Positions 32,285-43,137 of a stretch of DNA of 64,000 nucleotides are shown here, piece by piece. Under the pieces are notes generated by a model. It was not told where the DNA came from, searched no databases, and saw only the letters and a list, made by a program, of their open reading frames with translations. This DNA comes from Gnetum montanum (taxonomy: Eukaryota; Streptophyta; Gnetopsida; Gnetales; Gnetaceae): the NCBI GenBank assembly GCA_015680685.1, contig MNCI01025086.1:71453-135452 (forward strand). Direction: 5' to 3'. Made by a program: the position numbers and the translations under genes. Position 1 is the stretch's first letter, and each line of letters opens with the position of its first letter.

Positions 32285-32690
32285 GGCTTATAACCCTTGT
32301 TTTTTTATGAACTTTTTAAAAAAATACAATTGCAAGACTAGCCAATGGTTATCTAAGTTATCTAAAGTGGTTAAAGATGTCTATGTTAAAGATGCAAGGG
32401 ATTTGAGAAAGACCTCTTCTTGGGAAAGTAGACATCTTACTGGTTAGTTGCTTACTTTTAAGAAAGATGTCTACTTTGGAATGTAGATGTATATTGTGTG
32501 GGATAGATGTCTTCTTATTGGTGTAGACTTGCATTATTTAACTACCCCCACATTTAAGAAAGAAATCTACTTAGTAGAGTAGATGCCTTTCTAGAAGAAT
32601 AGATGTCTACTATCCTTTATCAAATTTTGTATAGACATCTTCTAACCCTTGGAAATTTTTTTTACTTGACTCAATATCCATTTATTCTTC
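32285..32690 (-). repeat. second GTAGATGTC/GACATCTAC word array
   Basis: At least ten copies of GTAGATGTC, AGACATCTA or close variants occur here. The region begins with the A1 target copy GGCTT (32285-32289). It resembles 2041-2480 in word content and spacing. Both lie where C1 LTR U3 regions would be once A1 is removed. Assignment is tentative. Confidence 0.4.
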
Positions 32691-33018
32691 TTCTATTCAT
32701 GATTAACTTCTATAAAATAAAAAATAATACACATAACCATAGAAAATCTCCATTTTATAAGGTTTGACATACCAAAATAGAGATCTATCAATATCTATAA
32801 AATTGAAGATATTATTAGACTTACTAGAAACTATGTTCCTAAATAATGGAAAACTAGTAATTATTAATGCAATCTTAGTCAAGAACAAAACTAGAAATTG
32901 CTTCAGGTAGTAAAAAAATGATCAAGAATCTTTGTGTGATCATATGATGAAATTATAAAAAATAAATCAATGCATTTATTAGCATCAAATTTAAACATAT
33001 ATTGTAGTCGAACCATGT
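32690..33018 (+). pseudogene. pol: B0 fragment: protease-to-RT linker (very decayed)
   Basis: Around 32790-32890 the plus strand reads LKILLDLLETMFLNN and then KLVIINA, aligning with LKMLLVGMEYVFFKN and KLVIINA of B1 (37368-37450). The fragment continues to the B1 insertion at 33018, and the B0 RT resumes at 43143. CATGT at 33014-33018 is the left TSD copy of B1. Confidence 0.5.
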
Positions 33019-33887
33019 TGATGAGTCATGTTATAATGCACTTTGATATTGGATATCCGATATGAAAGCCACGACATTGAATACCCAATGTCAGAGCCTA
33101 GGATGTGATGTCAGATATATGATATTGTGGGGTAGACACTAGCCTATAAATATTATGCTTGGGCTCACGATTTTAAGAGAATTTTTCATAGTTTTTGCAT
33201 AGAGTAGTGAAGATATTGTAGTTTGTTTTATCCATAGTTAGAATATTTTCTGAGTGCTCGCAGCAAGAGTCTGAGTGTGTATAGATCTTTGTTTGAGCAT
33301 TGATGTACCTAAGCATAGTAGTGTTATGGGAATAAAAATGAACCCTTTTGATAATCCTTGCAGCACTGAGAATAGATTAATGTTTCCTTTAATGCACTTT
33401 ATTTTCATGAAATTTACTTTAATGCATTTAAATTAAGTAGTTAATTTTTAGTTGTTAATGAACATAAGCACAACCACTTCGAGAATACATATAGTGTTTG
33501 GGAACCCAGAAACATTTAATGTTTGGTAGCCCAACAATGCTATATGTGTTTAGGATGTGTTCAAAAAAGTGGGACAAGTACTTGTGTTAGGCTAGCTAGG
33601 CAGTGAATGAATTAGATCTTAAATCACTGTACCTTTCATTCTTGTTGTAGGAGACTAAACTTATAAAACATAAAATGAGAAAAATCATGTACCTCAATTA
33701 CACTTAAACCATGCCCTTAAGCTTCACAAGTGTAGTTGGGAAGACAACGAATGTTCTGAACACCCATTTCACTTCTTAGAGGAACTAGTGCACTAGAGAA
33801 TTATAAATCCATGGCATTCAACTAGATTGTGTGTAAATGCCTTATTCATTCATATGGTTGGGTGTAGGGGTACCTCGACGCTCATCA
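33019..33887 (+). repeat. B1 5' LTR
   Basis: U3 carries palindromes such as GACATTGAATACCCAATGTC (near 33072-33091) and GGATATCCGATAT upstream of TATAAATATT at about 33152. The R/U5 part resembles the A-family LTR in places (AGAATATTTTC, then CTTTGTTTGAGCA). Confidence 0.92.
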
Positions 33888-33906
33888 TTAGCACCGTTGT
33901 TAGGGA
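33888..33906 (+). other. B1 tRNA-Asp primer-binding site
   Basis: TTAGCACCGTTGTTAGGGA follows the LTR directly. It differs from the tRNA-Asp complement at about four positions, mostly C-to-T or G-to-A. Confidence 0.82.
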
Positions 33907-34047
33907 CCTTTTCGTTGTTTTGTGTTCTATCTAGGATTTAGTGCAAATCATTCAAAATCATTGGAATGAACCTTAGAGTCATAGCACATTTTACAATTAC
34001 TACAAAAAAATTTAAAAGAACACTATGTTTTTATCATCTAATTGAAA

Positions 34048-34930
34048 ATATCTTCTTCTCACAAGAGTGCTTCTCTACCCAAGTTTGATGGAGAACATCA
34101 AATGATGCCTCATCAATAGCGAGTGGTATGTGCTCATCCTGAGGAGTATGTACCTAATTTCAGTTTCATTCTACATCAAGATGAGTAGTTGCAATGGCGT
34201 GACATAGAGGGAAACATCGTGTTGTTGCCTAACCAATTTTTTCTTGCAATTCTCTAACAAATGCTTATACAATGGGGTTACCAGGAACTTCATGCTGAGT
34301 ATGTTGTGCAAGATTGCGATGATAGGGATTATCGTCCCACTAAGGCATAACATCTCTGGGATCATCAGTTGAAACAATGTTATGAATTTGTGAAGATAAA
34401 GGATTTAATAATTCTCCATTCCTACTATACCAAAAAGATGGTGGAAAACCCTTCTTTGGGGATTTTCCATTCAGTGAAATTCCTCTATTTGACTTTGGTG
34501 AATTAGGTCAAAACCAAAACTTGCAGTCCATAATTCAAAATATTGGTTTTGGTAAGAATGGATCCAATAACAAAGAAGGATCCAAAGAGGCAAGTTAAGG
34601 TAGGGATGTGGACAAGAAATAAGATCATGATTGTGGTCATGATCACCAAAGAGGTGGTAGTAGGTATCATGATGATGTTATTCCTCCTTTCTCTTTACCT
34701 TTGTCATCATCATCATCATCTTCTTCTAGATCTAACCATGATTGTAGGAGGTGAGACCATGATGGAGGTGACAAAAATGATTGATGAGCTTGAAATGATC
34801 AAAGAGACTATCAGGCAAGGTAAGATCAAGGACTTGGATGTTTAAGAGAGGCACATCACCATGAACAAAGGGGTAGTAGAGGGCATTGTAGGTGACATAA
34901 TCATGGTCTTGATGAGCCTTTGATTGCTAC
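34048..34930 (+). pseudogene. gag: B1 Gag N-terminal block and linker, start codon lost
   Basis: The start lies at 34048-34050, where ATA replaces ATG before SSSHKSAS. The N-terminal block HPEEYVPNFSFILHQDE and WRDIEGNIV follow, with a stop after HQDE and another within the first 50 codons. The 34540-34845 stretch is an Asp/Lys/Ser-rich linker corresponding to the basic linker of the A family, out of frame. Confidence 0.78.
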
Positions 34931-34939
34931 CAAAAGTAT

Positions 34940-35870
34940 GCTTAATATCACAGAGGTAGTACAAATTCCAACAAGGCATGTGAAGTATAGTCAGATCAAG
35001 ATGCTAGATATGAACAATATCCGTAAGTCAAAAGGAGAATATAACTTAGATCTACAGAACCATCTCCAAGCTTTTCAAGATGCATGTGTCTTGTAGAACA
35101 TAAAGGATGAGTGGCAAAAACTTAAGTTGTTTCCAAGGATACTCATTAAAGAAGCAGAGAATTGGTATTGGTCTTTAGAGCTAGAATCTATTAGATGATG
35201 GAGCACTATGATTGAATTGTTTAATGATAAATATCAAACATACTCCAGAGTGTCCAACTTGAGAAGGAAATCCAAGGATGAAAAAAAGGAACACATAAAC
35301 CCTTGGATGTCGTCATTGGTTGATACTACTCTATAATGTAAAAATGTCTTAGCCATGGTTATTCTCAACTGGATCAACTTTGCCACATTGTAGATGGGCT
35401 TCGATAAGACACGAGGAGAACCCTTAGTGTTTATTCCAAGGATGACTATGAAAATTAAGTGCCCCTAAGATATAAAGACTAATTGATCAAGTAGCTAAAG
35501 AGAAGGATGAATTAAGAAAAAGAGAAAGTGCAGAAGAATATAATCATGATCCTTCCATTCATAAGAGAGAGGTTTAATTCTATGACAATGAGGAAGAATT
35601 TTCACCAGATGAGGTGGTGAATAAGAAAATCTTACTGCTCCAAAAATTTCTATCTAAAATTATGGCCAAGGTTGATCAATTATGGGACTTCATGGATAGG
35701 AGATTTTAAGCTATCCTAAAAATTGCTAAAGAGTCTAAAGAATAAGGTAGTGATCGTGAGCATAGGAGGCACAAGCAAGTTGAACATGCCTATCAAAAAG
35801 GTAAGGGCAAGATTGCTACAATAGAAGAATTTGTATAAAGCAAATTAGATGATGATGGTAGATGTGACAT
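34940..35870 (+). pseudogene. gag: B1 Gag capsid-like domain and coiled coil
   Basis: Readable blocks are LQAFQDACV, EWQKLKLFPRILIKEAENWYWSLELESIR, ELFNDKYQTYSRVSNL and a long Lys/Glu-rich tail. The domain order is identical to A2. Several frameshifts occur after 35280. The zinc knuckle at 35873-35911 reads RCDIF, stop, YEHLKGC, so its second Cys is Phe. Confidence 0.78.
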
Positions 35871-35910
35871 CTTCTAGTATGAACATCTTAAGGGATGTTA
35901 CCCCATAGTG

Positions 35911-36640
35911 TCACATTTATAGGAGTCTGGGATGTAAGCTTTGAATCCATGACTAAGACAAAGGTAAAAATCCAGAAGATTACCTTATCCTTAAGGTAAT
36001 TTTAGGTAGTTCTACCAGAAATAGAAATATTATCTAAGAGAAACACCACTGCAACCATATGAGTAGTATCAATAGTGGTAGCAACCTCATGGGCACTGGC
36101 ACCACCAAGGTATCAATGTCCTTGTAGACAACCTGATCCATATGGATAATACATTCAGTAATCCCTATCTTCATGTGATTCATCCAATCTCATTTCTACT
36201 TTCTAATCTTACTACCACCATTCTAATTATTATTAAATGCATTCTCCATAGGAAAGAAGGGATTCCACCTTTTATCCTTATCCCCATCCTGTCCCTACAC
36301 ATGTTCCTCCTTCAACCGCATAGCTACCACTTGCTCCAGCTATGCAAGGTGAATTACTAACTCAATCGCAACAACATAATGCTAGTATGGCCATTTATCT
36401 ACAATTGGTTCATTAACCAACTAGATTGAATACTTGATCAAATAAAAGACCTTTCTTTTGACCTTGTAGTCCACCTAAGCCCTTAAATACACCCATGGTT
36501 GACAATCCTATCCCTCCATCTTCCTATATATCACATTCCTTCGAGTCCCCTTTAAACCATACATTGCCTAGGATCCATACTGTGATGCTTACTCACATTG
36601 TATCTAATGGGACCCATGCTAGAAACCTTCCTAGGAAATT
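35911..36640 (+). pseudogene. gag: B1 Gag proline/glutamine-rich linker
   Basis: Pro-, Gln- and Tyr-rich reading in broken frames, homologous to 28100-28800 of A1. No domain. Confidence 0.55.
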
Positions 36641-36669
36641 AGTCGATCCTATAAGTCCTCTCTTTTATT

Positions 36670-37170
36670 TGTAGATTGCTGGGAATGAACCATGCAATGC
36701 TCTTCTCGACTCATGTTCTAGTGTCAATTTAATTTCTCATGAGATGTACACTACATGGAACCTACCTCCTCTCAAGAAGAGCAATATAATATTAGAATTG
36801 GTAGACTAGTCCATCATTGTTCCATTGGGATTAGTGGAAGACATTGTAACCACTGTCTATGGGTGATCTTATCCTATTGATTTCCTAGTGATCAAGGTGG
36901 AGAACTGTAAAGGGGATTTCCAAATCATCATGGGAAGGACATGGCTTAGCACCATTGATGCAAGAATGGGCATCAAAGATCTTTTCGTAGAAATATCCAA
37001 AGAAAATGCATTTAGAAAGATCAAGAAAAATCAAGTTCCATGCATCGTGTATAGTGATATAGGATGCAATTTTGTGCAAAAACTTTGGACCATGAAACAA
37101 GCATCTATCTTTGCATGCAAGAAATGTGCACTAGAAGTAGAAATTTAAAGGTGTTTGTATGTAGTAGCCA
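36670..37170 (+). pseudogene. B1 aspartic protease, D-S-C active site
   Basis: ALLDSCSSVNLISHE with D-S-C at 36708-36716 replaces D-S-G (Gly to Cys). Then LVEDIVTTVYG, VIKVENCKGDFQIIMGRTWLSTIDA and VPCIVYSD follow. The 86-codon open stretch 36888-37148 is the C-terminal half. Otherwise the best match to the A2 protease. Confidence 0.85.
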
Positions 37171-37359
37171 TAAAAAAGAAGGGCACCTAATGGCTAACCA
37201 CTGATTCTAAGAGCAGCACACTTTGCATGGAACCAACTGAGAGCTTGACATGCACATATGTCATAGACATGGATGAACTAAAGCAAGTTCATCACCAACT
37301 CTTTGATGATGCAAATGATGATACTCATTGGGGAGAGTTGGAGATTTCTGAAAATTTTA

Positions 37360-38170
37360 AGTAAGAGCCCCTTAAACTAAAAATGCTACTAGTTGGAATG
37401 GAATATGTGTTTTTTAAAAATAGGAAGCTGGTCATAATCAATGCAAATCTTGCTCCAGAGTAAAGAAAGATGCTATTGAATATGGTTGACAAATGGTTAG
37501 CATATTTTACTTGGTAATATCTTGAACTCATAGGGATTGATCCTAGGATATGCCAACATTATATCTACACTAATCTAGCCATGAAGCTAAAGAGATAGCC
37601 ACATAGGTGATTGAATCCCAAATTGAAGCAAATCGTCAAAGAGGAAATCAAAGAACTACTCAAGGTGGGGTTCATTTATCCCATTGCAAATAGTAAATGG
37701 GTTAGTCCACTTATGATTGTGCCAAAGAAAGGAGGCAAGTGGCTGCTCTGCATCAATTTTTGATTATTGAATATGGCAACATTCAAGGGCCATTTTCCAT
37801 TACCATTTGTTAATCAAGTGTTTGACATAATATTTGGGCATTGCTATTGTAGTTTTCTAGATGGTTATAGTAGTTATAACCAAATTCAAATTACACTAAA
37901 GGACTAGGCGAAGGCAACATTCATGAGTCCTTGGGGAACTTTTACATATTGCAAGATGCCATTTGGTCTATGCAATGCTCCTGGTACATTCCAACATCTA
38001 GTTCTAAGCATTTTTCAATAGCAAATTGAAAGTGATGTGGAAGTCTTCATGGATGACTTCTCCACTTATGAAGCTACATTCGAGCAAGCCTTGGACTACC
38101 TTAAGTAAGTGCTAAATGATGTGTTGAAACCAACTTGTAGCTCAATTGGTAAAAGAGTCATCTAATGGTC
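37360..38170 (+). pseudogene. pol: B1 reverse transcriptase
   Basis: The linker LKMLLVGMEYVFF leads to the RT: PKLKQIVKEEIKELLKVGFIYP, WVSPLMIVPKKGGKW, FPLPFVNQVFD, CSFLDGYSSYNQIQI, ATFMSPWGTFTY, MPFGLCNAPGTFQ and the active site F-M-D-D at 38046-38057. Gypsy RTs commonly have YMDD or FMDD, so the catalytic pair is kept. Stops occur in several places, for example after RRWLLCINF. Function would be cDNA synthesis. Confidence 0.9.
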
Positions 38171-38259
38171 TAGGAAGGCATTATATTGGGGCACAAAATA
38201 TATCAAGCAAGAATTGAGGTAGAACCTAAGAAAATAAGGGTCATCTAAGGAATAACCCA

Positions 38260-38840
38260 TCAACCAGAAACTATCAAAGGTGTTTAATTATTCCTTGGAC
38301 ATACTAGCTACTACCGATGATTCATAGAGAATTTCTATAAGATTGCAAAGCCATTGGTGGAGCTAACCAAGTAAGATGCTCCAATTGTCTGGATTGAGGA
38401 ATGTAAAAAAGTATTCCAATAGCTAAAAGAGAAAATTATAGAAACTCCAATTCTACAAGCACTTGACTAGTCTAAACCATTTCATGTCATGATGAATGCA
38501 TTAAATTATGCCTTGGGAGCCATGCTTATGTAGATGGATGACAAGAAACATCCATACTACATCCACTATGCTAGTTGAAGCATTGTGGATACACAACTGA
38601 ACAACACCACTATAGAAAAAGAATCGATGGTAGTGGTATTTTCTCTAGAGAAATTCAGGCATTATGTGCTTGGATACAAGGTGTTTGTACACATAGACCA
38701 TAGTGTCATCCGCTTCCTGATGAACAAGCCAACGATGAGCCCCCGTGTCATATGGTGGCTGGTGATCTTGCAGGGATTTGATCTTACGATGGTAGATTGA
38801 AAGGGCACTAAGAATATGGTTGTTGATCACTGGTCTTGGT
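38260..38840 (+). pseudogene. pol: B1 RNase H
   Basis: After the RT connection (SYYRRF-like block near 38310), KPFHVMMNALNYALGAMLMQ carries the first acidic site in mutated form (Asn where Asp is usual in the D-A-S block). EKESMVVVFSLEKFRHYVLG, VHIDHSVIRFLMNK and WWLVILQGFDLTMVD follow, the typical tail of plant gypsy RNase H. A 71-codon stretch is open (38585-38797). Confidence 0.85.
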
Positions 38841-39059
38841 TGTGATGGAATAACAAAGAGGAAGAAAACCCACTATCTTATATGTTTCCTGATGAACTCC
38901 CCTTTGTTGGGGCTATAACTAAATAATTTTCCAATGAGCCTAAATGGTATGATGGAATTCTCACTTATCTTTTCACCCAAGAGATGCCACAAGGGTTGGA
39001 CAACTGAAAGAAACAACAATTTTTTCACCAGGTAAAACACTTCATGGAGATGAATGGAT

Positions 39060-39990
39060 ACCTCTACAAGGTATGCGCTAATGGCCTGGTTTGTTAGTGT
39101 GTCCCTGATGCTAATCAACTACGTGTTCTCCAAGATGCTCATGAAGGCCCTTATGGAGGACATTATGTTGGGAGATGCACAACCATTAAAATCTTGATGG
39201 CAAGGTACTATTGGGCAACAATCTTCAAGGATGCTCATCATTACATTTTCTCTTGTGAACAATGCCAACAAGATGGTGGAATGATTACTCGAATCAAGGG
39301 ACCATAGCAATGGATTCAACCACTAGAACCCTTCAACATTTGGAGCATTGATTTCATGGGATCCATCATGCCCATGTCAAAGGGAAATGCATACATTATA
39401 GTTGCTATTGACTATTTTATGAAATGGGAAGAAGCAGTAGCCATCATCAACTATACATCTTCTACTGCTGGTTGGTTTGTACAACAAAATGTTGTAAATA
39501 GGTTTGGTGTCCCACGTGCATTAATTTTTGATAATGGAACTCACTTTACAGACACTACTTTTCAAAAGCTCATGCAACAATTGGGTGTTGAACATAAACT
39601 TACAATGCCCTACCATCCCCAAGCCAATGGTCAAGCTAAGGTTACCAATTGGGAAATCACAAGGATTCTAACAAGATCTATTAGCAAATATAGGAAATAT
39701 TGGAGCACACAATTCAATCATGTCCTTTGGGCCTACTACTCAATATGGAAACTTCTTATAGGATATTCTTCCTATAAGCTTGTGTATAGAAAAGCATCAA
39801 CACTTCCTATTCAATCTTAGCTCCATACAATTTCAATAGCCTATGACCTCGACCTTGACTTGAGTCTAGCACAAATAGAAAGACTAATGAATCTCAACCA
39901 GGTAGATGAAAATCAATTGGTGGCTTGATCATTTAACGAGTTGCACAAGGCCTACAAGAAAAAGCATCATGATCATAAAATTAGAAAAGT
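39060..39990 (+). pseudogene. pol: B1 integrase, catalytic Glu replaced by Lys
   Basis: The zinc-binding region reads HEGPYGGHY, then CEQCQQDGG (H-H-C-C). The core has D at 39350-39352 (SIDFMG), D at 39530-39532 (FDNGTHF) and, exactly 35 residues later at 39638-39640, Lys (GQAKVTN) where D,D-35-E enzymes have Glu. A 154-codon open stretch covers 39356-39817. The C-terminal part runs to about 39990 with LHKAYKKKHHDHKIRKVKF. Confidence 0.9.
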
Positions 39991-40219
39991 TAAATTTCAA
40001 TCATGGATAAGGTTCTCTATTGGAATCCCACACATGTACCTCAACGAACTAAGTTCTAAACGTTGTGGAAAGGACCTTACATCATTTATGAAACTTTTCC
40101 TTCTAGGGCCATGATGATCTATAAACCTGAGAACCCAAATAAGAAATAGCTAGTCAACATCCAACAAGTCAACCCTTTCCATGAGCATAAGCTAAAAAAT
40201 ACAACAAATGCCTCATCGA

Positions 40220-40486
40220 ATGAACAACCATGCTCCATATTTTGGATCTCCTTCTTTCAACTTAGTCATCAGGGGGATGGCCACCCATGCTAACCATATA
40301 AGTGGCTCCTTAGTTTTTCATCTTTTTGTTTTACACATTTTTATTTTACATCTTGTTCTCATGTTATTATTTTTTTCTAATTTTTTTATACCATTGTTAG
40401 TACATTTTCTACTTCTTAAATATTTTACACTTTATTTTATATTTTATTTTATTTTATTTTGGTGTGATCTTCTAACTTTTTGTTAA
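40220..40486 (+). CDS. overlapping hydrophobic ORF at the 3' end of B1 pol
   Basis: ATG at 40220 (another in frame at 40208) opens MNNHAPYFGSPSFNLVIRG, then MATHANHISGSLVF and about 55 strongly hydrophobic residues (Phe, Leu, Ile, Tyr). It is in a different frame from the pol C-terminal reading that runs over the same bases. B2 has the same frame at 54302-54093 with MDN, SPPFNSFIGKMAIHAHHISGY. A small membrane protein is possible; T-rich composition is the alternative explanation. Confidence 0.45.
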   Translation: MNNHAPYFGSPSFNLVIRGMATHANHISGSLVFHLFVLHIFILHLVLMLLFFSNFFIPLLVHFLLLKYFTLYFIFYFILFWCDLLTFC

Positions 40487-42254
40487 TAAGTGCCAAGTAT
40501 AATGGTAATGCATTGCTTGATGGTGGTATGTACTATTTTATTATTTGATTATTGGTGCCTATATTTTGGCTTTGAATTTCGTTACAGATGATTAAGACAT
40601 GGTTTCTTTTTCATGTAATAGGCAGTGAGTCTAAAGCATCCACCCATCCACAAACTCTATGGTTTTCTTATTCTAGAAATGTGCAGTCCCTTTTTCATTA
40701 ACAAAACACTAACAAATTTGTGACTTTGGTAGTTTCTAGAATTGGAACGGATTCAAAGTTTTGAATATGGTGTGAATTTAAAGGGATTTGGTATTCTTTG
40801 TGCCTTTTTGTTTGCTTGGGTACATGTGTGTTTTCATGGATTTCTTACCATTTCATGTCAACCAATAAAATGAAGTTGAATATTTCTTTGCATGGTGTGG
40901 TTCTCATTGAAACATGAACAAATGGAAATTCAAAGCACATCCCTTAGAAAAAATAAATGCATACATCTTTGCATGGTGTGGTTCTCATAAAAAAAATTAA
41001 TGGGGATTCAAAGCACATCCCTTAGAGAAAATAAATGGGCTACAAGCACTAGTTATGGAACTAGAAAGACATGTTACTCATGCCTAAAGATCCCATCTAA
41101 CTAAGGCCTTTCCTCACTTTCTACTTATCTTTTCTTATTTAATAAGGAATGATGGTTGTTCTATGGATGCACTCTTGTGTCTCAGGAGGATGGATTGGTC
41201 TTAGAATGGTGATGTGAAGTCACTAAATGAGGTTGGTTTTGGTCTAGACTAATGATGGATCTTATCAAGTCATTTTAACATAAAATTCATAAGGAACTTC
41301 ATGTGAACTTAATTAGGAACTTCATTCCACTCTCTTTCATCTATCTATGCTTTCCATGTCTCACCTCACTACCAGTTTCATGTTCTTATTTGATGTCTTG
41401 GTTAAATGTGTCAAAATTCTTAGGTAGTTTCTTCTAGGCTTTTGTACTTAAACCTTCGGTAATCATTAATCATCCATGGAGCCCATAGGCTCTTTGTTTT
41501 AAAGTTATGCAAGGGCATAAAAGGCCTATGCCTACTTTGGGAAGTACCCACTTATGTATCTTTTGGTGAGATTAGTTAATTTCTTTGCCCTTAGACACTC
41601 TTACAATCAAATCCTTTTGTTTATCTCATCAATTACATCCAATTGTGCACATATTCACAACATTTTTTAGTGAACTTTCCTTTTTATTGTTGTAAATTCT
41701 TACATCCTCTTCAAATATTTTCTTGTATAGAAATTTTTCAAATATAATGGACCACTTATCTATTTTACCCTATTTATTGCCTTCTCGCTAACACTCGTAA
41801 AGGAATTGATCTACCACAATCACAACCTAGCTAAGTGTAACCACCAATGAGACAAGGCATTTAACAACTATGTGCTATACATTGCATACTAATTCACGAT
41901 TTTGTTATGATTGTAGTGGGAAGCATGGACTAGAAGTGGGACTATCTTCACCAAGGATGATGTAGTAGTATCACATGATGAGGATCATTCATGGTCATTG
42001 GCTCTTCTCTCTTACTCTTCAACCACCAAAAGGGATGGATGTCAATTTTGTCTAGGGTGTTCAATTTTTTTATCATGAACACCCAAGTTCGTAAAAGATT
42101 GTAACTTCATATACTTGGGCACTCGGAGTCTGTTTGTTCCATTTGAGTTAGTTTGTATGTTAGTCAATAATCCCATCCCTTCCTAATATCTTTTAAGGAA
42201 CTTGTTACTCCTCTTCTTCACTCAAATATGAGTTTTCATTCAATTGTGGGGGTA
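40487..42254 (+). other. B1 3' noncoding module
   Basis: Homologous in blocks to 29700-31460 of A1 and 53980-49775 of B2. Contains two tandem copies of the hairpin (81-bp duplication starting 40886 and 40967), the GGGCATAAAAGGCCTATGCC block near 41510 and TGTGGGGGTA just before the LTR. No extra ORF like that of B2 is present. Confidence 0.75.
40886..41013 (+). other. conserved RNA hairpin, B1, two tandem copies
   Basis: The copies span 40886-40935 and 40967-41013. In the second, GGTTCTCAT pairs with ATGGGGATT at all nine positions using G-U pairs, and CTTTG pairs with CAAAG. In the first, one mismatch is present. Stem bases differ from A1 while pairing is kept. Confidence 0.62.
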
Positions 42255-43137
42255 TGATGAGTCATGTTCTAACACACTTCAATATCGAATACCCAATATC
42301 AAAGCTATGACATAGAATACCTAATGTTAGAGCCTAGGATGCAATGTTAGAGCCCAGGATGCAATGTTGGATATATGATATCATGGGGTATATTTCAGCC
42401 TATAAATATAGCAATTAGGCTCACAATTTTAAGAGAGTTTTTCATAGTTTTTGCATAGAGTAGTGAAGCGCTTGCAATTTTTTTTCTCCAAAGTTAGAAT
42501 ATTTTTTGAGTGCTTATAACAAGAGTCTGAGTGTGTATAGATCTTTGTTCAAGCACTAATGTACTTGAGCATAGCAGTGTGATGGGAATAAAAATGAATC
42601 CTTTTGATAATCCTTGCAGCATTGAGAATAGATTAATGTTTCCTTTAATGCACTTTACTTTCATGCACTTTAATGCATTTAAATTAATCAACTAATTTTT
42701 ATTTGTTAATGAACATAAGCACAACCACTTTAAACATACATATTATGTTTGGTAACCCAATAACGTTTAATGTTTGGTAGCCCAACAATGCTATATGTGT
42801 TTAGGATGTGTCCAGGAAAGTAGGACGAGTACTTGTGTTAGCTAACTAGGCATTGAATGAATTAGATCTTAAATCACTCTACCTTTCATTCTTGTTGTAG
42901 GTGACTAAACTTATAAAACATAAAATGAGAAAACTCATGTACCTCAATTATACTTAAACCATACACTTGAGCTTCACAAGTGTAGTTGGGAAGACAACGA
43001 ATGTTCTCAATGCCCATTTCATTTCTTAGAGGAACTAGTGCACTTGAGAGTTATAGGTCCACAAAATTTGACTGGATCATGCATAAATGCCTCAGTGATT
43101 CGTATGATTGGGCGTAGGGGTACCTCATTGCTCATCA
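42255..43137 (+). repeat. B1 3' LTR
   Basis: Matches 33019-33887, with ends TGATGAG and CTCATCA. It has a duplicated GAGCC(TA/CA)GGATGCAATGTT segment near 42330-42366, present once in the 5' LTR. TATAAATATAG lies near 42402. Confidence 0.92.

Larger units (their letters stand above)
33019..43137 (+). mobile_element. B1: full-length Ty3/gypsy element with pol, inside B0
   Basis: LTRs of 869 and 883 bp, TGATGAG...CTCATCA, TSD CATGT on both sides (33014-33018, 43138-43142). Internal order is primer site, gag, protease, RT, RNase H, integrase, 3' module. RT before integrase marks Ty3/gypsy, and a tRNA-Asp primer marks the Athila/Tat group. Many stops; LTRs differ at roughly one site in nine. Confidence 0.93.

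Noticed and set aside
42494-42691. 65-codon minus-strand frame in the B1 3' LTR.
   Set aside because: Antisense within an LTR and not open in the B1 5' LTR.
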